DNA of 64,000 bases from assembly GCA_964017195.1 (NCBI GenBank), contig OZ024892.1:16515871-16579870 (forward strand). Direction: 5' to 3'. The number at the start of each line of letters is the position of its first letter. Within the stretch, counting starts at the first letter, position 1. Source of the stretch: Siderastrea radians (Eukaryota > Cnidaria > Anthozoa > Scleractinia > Rhizangiidae). Positions 44,801 through 53,800 of the stretch are shown piece by piece. The notes under the pieces were generated by a model. That model was not told the DNA's origin, did not search any database, and saw only the letters and a list, made by a program, of their open reading frames with translations. The translations under genes were made by a program, and so were the position numbers.

Positions 44801-47800
44801 GCAAACATTCAAGTCCAATACATGCCCAAGCTTACTATTAAAGTGAATGTTCTTGTTGTTGTTTTTCTAATTTCTACCTTTAACCCTATTAATCTCCAAC
44901 AGTGACAAGCAACTAATTTATATATTACTACTTGATCAAACATACAGGTCCTGAGAATAAAGGAAATGATCACCACAGATAAAAAATCGTGATGTTAAAT
45001 CACATTCTCCAAACAAGTACCATAAGAAAGATATGGATAACAGTAAGGAGAACATGCATTTTAATATTGGGGCTTTACAGGGTTTAGGGGAGCAGTGATG
45101 AGAGCGCTAACCTCCCCCCAAAGTGTCCCAGGTTCGAATCTGGAACTCAGCCTCGAACTCATAAGCCCAGTACATTTCTTGTTCTGAAGTTTTCTTTAAC
45201 AATATTTTCCGTCTTTCCTCTTTCCACAAAAAATTATTTCCAAATTCCAATTCATTCTCAATATGGAGTACAGAGCTGCAAATAACTGTCGGTCATCGGA
45301 CAATGTCCGACTAAAATCGGCCCATGTCCGATGAAATCTTAACTTCAGTCGGACATTATGTCCGGACAAATTTTTTTACCAAATAATTAAAGTAAATAAA
45401 GATAAGAAATAATTATTACAAGAAGAATTCCACTTAAAAATAATTTTAAAAAATGTCCGACCACATTTCTGTTTTGTCCGACCAAAATGGACACTTGGTT
45501 GGACATATGCCCTTTCAAGAAAGAAAAACTATTTGTAGCCCTGGGAGTACTTACATAAAAACACTTTGCAGATAATGTGGCTAAACTCTCTAAATACCAC
45601 AAATGAATGTAACGGTTTAAAGAGGTTATAAGTTATAGCTAAGCCATACCACCTACCTATAAAGCTCTGTCAGTTCAGTGTAGTCATAATGCTCACTAAG
45701 GTATTTACACAAGTGGTTCACAGCTTCAGGGCGTGTTCTTATCTCATCATGAAGTACCCCTATAGAAAAAAAGTCAGCAAAGTTGAATTGATTCTAAAGC
45801 TGATAACAGGCCCAGGCTTTACTCCAGCATGCTGTAACAGCAGTTTGTAAATCCTGGCAATACTGCTGCTTTCAGAGGGTAGGAAGGTGGGAACTCGGCT
45901 GAATCTTGGGTTGGGAGGTGCCGCCTGGCCCTACAAACTGAACACTGCCCCTGTTTAAGACAGAAAAATGCCTCATTTTGCTTCTCTGTTTCAGAAAGAA
46001 GCAAGGAATCGTTGCAGTTGAAATTCATTTAATCCGTAATGTACTTTTATGTGATTTTTCTTTGTGCATATGCTCACAGATTGAAGTGGAAAGTAAATAA
46101 AATGCTTTCGATATACGACAGTTGGTTATGATCAACTCGAACCAATTCTAATGAAATACCCTATTTCAGACTGTAAAGTAGTGAAACTGTACACCATGTC
46201 TAAGACAGAAGACCGTGAAAACCTCACCCTATCCAGTGCAGTCGTCTCTGTTAAGGTCAAGTTAGAGAAGGGGCACTCCTCCCCCCACCCCAACCCCCAG
46301 GGCAGGGCAGGGCACCGGTGCATCTCGTGGCACCCAAAGATTTTGTAAAGTTGACCTTATGACAGGAATACAGTGAACGACCTGTTCCTCAAAAGTTTAA
46401 CAAAAAATGGTACTGAATGGTTTGTCAGCAAAAACCACCTTGACTAAAAATTTAAACCAACAAAGGCAAAGCTTTTCAGTTCAAAGTAGATTAGGGGAGT
46501 TGGATAAAACACCAAACTAATCACAGGTAACTTTTGTCGGCGCAGAAAGAGTACAATCTTTACAAGGGTTTGGAATTCTCATATTTCAAAACCTGTCGCT
46601 AAACTTGCTCTCTCGCTGTCTCTACTACTTGAGAGCCTGGAACAGGCAAATAAAAATTGGTCCCCTACCAAAACAATGTAAGTATTTTAAATTTCTTGGA
46701 ATATTCCTCCAGTTCTGAAACACACTTTAACAATACTACTTAATTGTTTATTGCAGGTAATTCACAGTTATTCAACTTCAACTTCATCTAAGCCACTCAG
46801 TTGGTCTCAGTTGAACTGGACAACTTACGTTGTTTTACTGTTTTCCTCAGGAACAAGACAGCCTGAAAAAATAAGACTGTCGTTTGATTTTGTTTTTGTT
46901 TTTTTACAAAGCACCCACACCAAGTTTCATCATGTAAATTTCTGGTTAGCAAATACAGAGTAATTTTTGTTAAGAGAAAAAAGTTCAAATAAAAGTATAA
47001 AATTAATTAGAAAGCCACAAACAAGTGGAATTTATATATGGCTGGGGGGGGGGGGAGTTTAACTACTATAAAATAACTGGAAGAAGGGATTAGGGACAAA
47101 AATATGGCAGAAACATTTCTCAGTCATTGTTTTAGATATGAATGGCCAAGTACCTGTGTAATTATAAGTGATTACCAAACACCAATTTTCCATTACTTTA
47201 ATTGCATACTTTCCTGAACGCCACAAGCCTTAGCCAAATTGTTTTCAATCAACTTGATTAAGCGGAGGAAACCCAAACTCATAACCTTGTTGGCTTTTTT
47301 AAGGCTTCCTCATTCCTTAATGAATTTTTTTTAGATAGGTATTGCTTGTTGCTACCTGTCAACTGTATTTTTTTTCCACCTTGTTAGATTCATACTTTGT
47401 GGCAAAACAAATGAGAGAAAATGTAAATGTAAATTGGTTTCAGTTCACAAAGATGACAGAGTTGCCTCCTCGATCCAATAAATAAAAAAAAAAGTCTTGT
47501 TGAGGTTTGGAGAGGACCACATGAATCGATTCCCCAAACTGGTTTTGAAAAACTGTTTCTTAAAATGGTTTGTTTTGAATTTGTTTTTGCCCCAATTTTT
47601 TTTCTGCAGCCTTAATTGAATTCAGCAGTTCAACAAAGTTCCTTTTTACTGTCTCTGCTTAGGAGAAAATGCACCAGTTTGATTATGTATACTTGATCAG
47701 AAAAGTCTATCATTAACCAAGGGCATTTTACCATAAACACAGACTATATCAAAATAAAAATGGGGTGGGGGTTTACTCCTGTCTGAGCCAAAAACACTTT

Positions 47801-50800
47801 AGCCAATGAAAGGTGGTTATTAAGAAGCCACACTTCCATTCTTTAGTGACTCCCTTAAAAAGGTTATCTGAAGTTTTTACTCACAGCAGTAATAGCATTC
47901 CCATCATGCATCTTAATGGCACAGTCCAAGAGAGACAATTTGTCTCTGAGTGACTTATAAACTTCCAGAGTGTAGGGCTAAAAGACAAGAAAAAAAAGAA
48001 TGGTTAGATTGTTTTAAACACATGTATAAAAATGTTAATAATTCTAATGAAAAATGGAGCATCCTCCTTTCCTGTTAGAGTATAGAAACATGGCTTTCAA
48101 CCAATAAGAACGAAAGGTAACTAAACCTTTCTAAAATCTAATAAATATATGATTTCTTGCCTAGGCTATACCTGACCCTGAATGATTTTCTTTACAGTCT
48201 CTTGAATTGATGGCATCGCTGCTTTATCTTTTCTTGCCACCTTAGAAAAAATATTTTATTAGCAAATCAGTCAAGTAAGCTGCACCTTTTAAAAATCATT
48301 TTGTATCCAATTAACATGAGTAGTTTTTTTTGTTTACCTGCAAGTCTCTTTTTAACTGTTGAATTTCAGCTTGAAGTTTGTTATATTCTGTCACAGAAAC
48401 CTGAGGGGTGTTGCTTATCACTGAAAGAGACATGAGATTAAATGTGAAACACCTGCATATTAAGCTTCAAACTCACCTCTCATATCTTGCAGCCTATGTA
48501 CAGTGTAGCAAGCATTTCTGTGAGCTATTGTTGCCAAGGCTCCCACCCAACATTCACTAGCAAAACAGTACTAAAAACTATTTCTACTGACAGAAATAAA
48601 GCCCATGCCAGCTAACATTAATGTTGTTAGATGATAAAAGCCACATAGCACAAGCACATTAAAACTTGCAATGCAGTAGTCTCTGTGACACCCCTGCATC
48701 CCACCTACACTCTGGCCTCTCTACACTGCTCCCCTTAATGCAACCCACCTTACTCCATCCCTCTTCTCTCTACACCCCTCCCCTCTGACAACCCTTCAAA
48801 CTACAGCCCACCAATTTTTGTAACTGACTCCCTTTCTCTTTACCGCACCTCTAATCTCCCTGTGCTCCCTTCTACATCCTACCACCTCCTCAACTTTGTC
48901 CTTTGCCCTGACTAAACAGGGCTCTCTTTCTACCCAGTTTATTACTGTATCCCATTCCTACTTCACATGACACCCCTTCTCTATGCCCTGCCTCTTCTCT
49001 TTGCCCACCCCTCTTTATACAGTGCCCCTTTGTTTTTACTCCAACCCAATCTGGGCTACAACTCTCTACAACCTTCCCTTGCTTCACATCCCTTTTCTGC
49101 ACTATACCCCTCCCCCTAGTATCACCCTACCACCTGTCTACACACCCTATCCCTTGCATACTCTTCCCCTTCTCTAACTATCAACACCCTAACCCTATTG
49201 CACTTCACCCTTCCTTACAATGAAACCCTGGCTCTGAGAAATAACTACACTATTAGTGGACAGTTAAATGCTCAAGAAGAGGTTTGCAAACCAGCAGCTC
49301 ACAGGTTTTTGGTAGATTCGGTTATGCCTCTCGTAAGTGAACAGACCTGGCAAGCTTGAGAAAGAAGTCCAATTAATTTGTTATAGGAATTTAAAAATTT
49401 ATTCCTCAGTGTGCTCAAGACCATCAATGAGTGCCAAATAGGAGCTATCTTTGTTAGCATTAAAGGTTTTTACCATCACTGATTGAGGACGATACACTCT
49501 GTAATGCTGCTTGTGTAGTTGGTACTTTTGCCATCTGGTTCCTCACAGCTGCTGCTGACACATGGGAAGATGATGACGATGATGATGATGACATCGAAGA
49601 TGAAGACTTCGATGAGGAAGTAGCTGAACGCACAGTTGATGTTGGCATTGGAGGCCTTTTTGGTGGGGTTTGCATCTTAGGACCTTTAAGAAAGAAACTC
49701 CTTTCAGATCACAGCTCAAAATAAAAGTTTTCCTCACTTGTATCTAGTCAGTGTGAATCTTAACTAGAAGTGAGAATTTGCTGGCAGTACAAAATCTCTG
49801 TAACTGTAGTTGACAATTTTCTGTATATTGTTGCCTAGTAAGCTTTTTTAACAGTGCTTCAATCAACAACCATATGGGTGAGTGTAAGCTGCAAATACTT
49901 TGTTTTCTACAAAGCATGTTACCTTAACCCAACTTTTCACAGTCATATTGCGGGGCTAAAACTTAGCTATAATTGTAGTTATTAATTACCTCCCAAACAA
50001 TCGCTTCTTTATGAAATAAATGAAATAATAACTCCAGGGAATTTTTCGAGGAAATATCATAATGGTAATATAGGGATTTCCTGAGTCTTTGGAGCCTGTA
50101 CTTGATTATTATTATTATTTATCCTATTCAAACTTTCCAGACAGGAGACCTAACTTAAACTAGATATAATACTATTTTGTACAGCATACCTTCAAAACTG
50201 GAACTTTGTTTATTTGTTGCCTTGCTAGAAGAGACAGGTGATGGCTGTGCAGGTCGTGTTCGCACTGATTTGGCTGCTGAGTCTGAGCGAGACTTTCCTA
50301 ATTGGACACAATTTGAAACAAATTTGGCACTTAGGTCAGGTTTTTTACCTATGTTGAAAACATAGGTCTTCGCCAGACTGCAGTTTGCGCTTTCTATGTT
50401 TGTTTGTTTGTATGTTTGTATGTATGTATGTATGTATGTATGTATGTATGTATGTATGTATGTATGTATGTATGTATGTATGTATGTATTTATGATCCGG
50501 GGGGGGGGGGGCGGGGAGTCCCATGTGAGACTGGGCGGGATGCTCTTCATTCGACCTCTAAAAGATGCAATTTTAAAAAAGACGGAGAACGCGAGACAAA
50601 GAGCATCCATGTACCTTTCACATGGGAGTGCACCCCCCCCCCCAGGAATTTATGTGGCACTATGTGGCACCAATCAGATTGAGGCTACTTTAATTTGCTA
50701 AGAGTACATTCTACCAATGAAAAAGCTGGTTAGAATCCGCTTACTGAAGCTGAAGGTCAGACAAGGTTAAGCTTACCGGCCATGTTGAATGTACATGGGG

Positions 50801-53800
50801 ACGGAAACGATCAGCCTAAATGTGCTTTTCTACTTTTTCCTCTCAAATATTATATTTTGAGTAAATTAAGGCTTGATGTGGTGGAATTGGTGGTAATTTC
50901 CCAAAACTATTGTAAGGGCAGGTAAAATTGAACATTGTCGTGGCCAACAGTGGAACGTGACAAAAAAAACCCTGTTCCAAAAATAGACTTGTTGACAGGA
51001 AACTGTAATTTAATTTGTTATTTTATGATTTGAGTTATGAAACAGCTGTTTTGGTTATGTATCTTTGAGGAAGATGTTGGTTGAAAAGATTGTATCTGTG
51101 CTCGACGTGGATAATTTTGATTGTACTTTTCAAGGTTTAATGAAACAGCTTTGTTTGGTAATTTATAGCGACGTGTTAAAGATAAGTTAATTAAGTATGG
51201 AGAAGTTGACCTTTGGTCAGAGAGGAGGGTAAATCTTCAAAGAGTAAATGGAGGCTCAGTGAGGACTGTGCTTGTGGATATGAACTTCCGTGGGTAGCAT
51301 TTACATTGTGGCCAATTTTGGCCAATTTTGGCTAATTTTGAGGCATGTGTGATTTGTAGTCCTCGTGATAGGGACCATGATAGGGGTGTGAAACAAAAAT
51401 CAGTAAAATTTTGAACCGTCAAGTCTCCAATTTGCATAAATTAGTTTGTTCATTCAAGCGTGTCAGTAGGTTTTTAAACCTGTGTTCTCTCCCCATAATA
51501 AGGTTAAGTTTTAGTTTACGATGTTGCGTCCATGATTTGTGCATTATCCACAGATTTTCAAGCCGACATAGAAATGATTTCTTTCCTGGTTTTATCATAT
51601 ACAGGAACATATGGCATGAAAATTTGTTTTTACAATAACTGAGCGAATTCTTGTGCGCTGATTGGCCAATTTTTATTGTCAATAAGAGTACAGACAGATG
51701 GAACACGTAAAGCTGACCCAATCAGCAAAAGTCTTGTCAAAATTTTCAGCACTGCAATCTTCAGGGGAGGGGAGAATTGTACCACGAATCTAGTGGTCTT
51801 CAATGAGGAAATCATTAAAATTTATGGGTTAAAACTGAAGAAACCATTGCAACCTTAGGGCAAAAAGATGAGGATGTTTGTTGAGGATTCTGAGGTGAAA
51901 ATCGGTGGTGAGCGGGAATTTGTGCTGTCAATGAAATTAAGCTGAACCATGTTTTAGCGGGGGTGTCTTGAAAACAAGGACCCCCAAAGAGCCCTAAGAC
52001 CCCTAAGACCCCAAAACTTGAAAACAAAGACCCCCCAATTTTTTTACATTTTTCTTAGGGGATGTTCCTCTCCCCAGTACCCCCCCCCCAGAAAAATGGC
52101 CTCTTTCTGAGGGGAGGGAGGCCATTCTTCCAATTTTTCATGTGTACAATAACCGGAAAAGTCTAAATTAAAAGTTTAAGTCTTCTTTTTGTATTCTCTC
52201 TTCTTTTTGTCAATTCCCACCCAAATTGTCTTTTTCTGAGGGGAAGGGGTGGAGTTTTAAAATATGTACCACCCTCCTCTCTTTAATCTCCTGTAGAGAG
52301 CAAGAGGTTGACAAACTGATAACTGTACTGTACAGTAAAGGCAATTTCCAAAGCAGATCCGAACATGGCTCGACGATTTCAGCTAGGGGACATGATTTAG
52401 CAAATATTTGAGTCTTTTTTCAAATTCCCTTCCCCTCCCCTCTGCCCCCCGCTCGAAAAAGACAAGTTTTTTAGGGCGGTGGAAGGAAAAAGGAGAGAGT
52501 ACTGGCGCGAGGGGGGAGTACAGTACAGTTGTCAGTTTGTCAACCTCATAACATTGTCAACCTTTGCCCTCTTTCGGTCTTCAATTTTCATAAACAAGTT
52601 TGTGCAACTGTGAGTGCCAATGGCTGTCCTCTCCTCAAATTATTATCTTCTACGCTTGTTTCTTTCACTTCTTGTTGCGACCTCGATTTATATCATTCAG
52701 TAATATGTGGACAATTATTAGTTGACCTTAACTAAGGTTTTAGTTTTAGATTTACTTTGAAACTTTTATGCAGTTGTTTTGTTCTAGAGCCAGTTTGAAT
52801 TTCCAGCCTGGGGCCTAGCCTACTAGCCCGATGATTGCTCTATCTCCCACTTTTGGTCCACCTGTTTTTTAGCAGGATTTTGTTTTGCATTCCAAGGGTA
52901 TTGCTGAGTAAAAGATAAAGCTGTTTTCAAAACAGTTACTTTTCATCAGCATTCATATGACCAGCACATGAGTTGAGATGAGCGTAATGCAACAATAATA
53001 ATGTACTCAGTGTACTATTAGTGGAGGGGGAAATACTTGCGTGTGTTGTCTTAAAAATCGCAAATAAGCTAGAAAGAGACTTGACATTTCAACATGGGTC
53101 AAGCACACAGTGTGTGCCTATGTTTATACCACAAGGCTACTCCCTGGTAGAAATTCAACACAGGATCTTAATAGGATTCTTAAAGGATCTTGTACAGCAG
53201 GATCCCAACTCTGATCCTGAAAAGATCCTATTCAAGATCCTGTAGGATCCAACTAAGATCCTATTAAGATCCTCTACAGGATCCTACAGGATCTGATCCT
53301 ATTAAAATCCTGTAAGATCTTTTTATAGGATCCTATAAGTTCTTGTGCAGGATCCTAAAAGGTTTTAAAGGGTCCTAACTACGTAGGATCCTATAAAGGA
53401 TGATTAGAATTACTGCCATTTAGGATCCTGGGCAGGGTCGCGAGTGATATTACAGGTTCCTGTAAGATTCTATAGATCCCAGCAAAATCCTGTGGGATCC
53501 TGTCAACGATTTCTGCCAGGAAACAACAATGCAGCGTCCAGCTTTAAACTACAAGCAGTTTCAAACCTCCCATTTGTCCTTGCTAGAAGCCTGGTATGTA
53601 GAGTTTTGAGTGTATTTTGCAATCTGGACTACATTGTAACTAGTAAATAGTTTGTGTTGCATTTAAGCGAAAAACAAAAGGACAGTGGGGGAAGGGGTGC
53701 CACTAAGGATTTAAAACCCTGGCCCTGTTTAGGACAAAAAATCCCTAAAATACCTACCCATGTAGGACAACACCCTCCATTGTAGATCCCTGTTTAGGAC

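Noticed and set aside
45079..45155. Functional tRNA gene
   Set aside because: B box is good, but acceptor and D stems do not pair.
50155..50701. Long frames on both strands over the TATG repeat
   Set aside because: They arise because the (TATG)n/(CATA)n tract has no stop codons; only 50190-50297 is a true exon.
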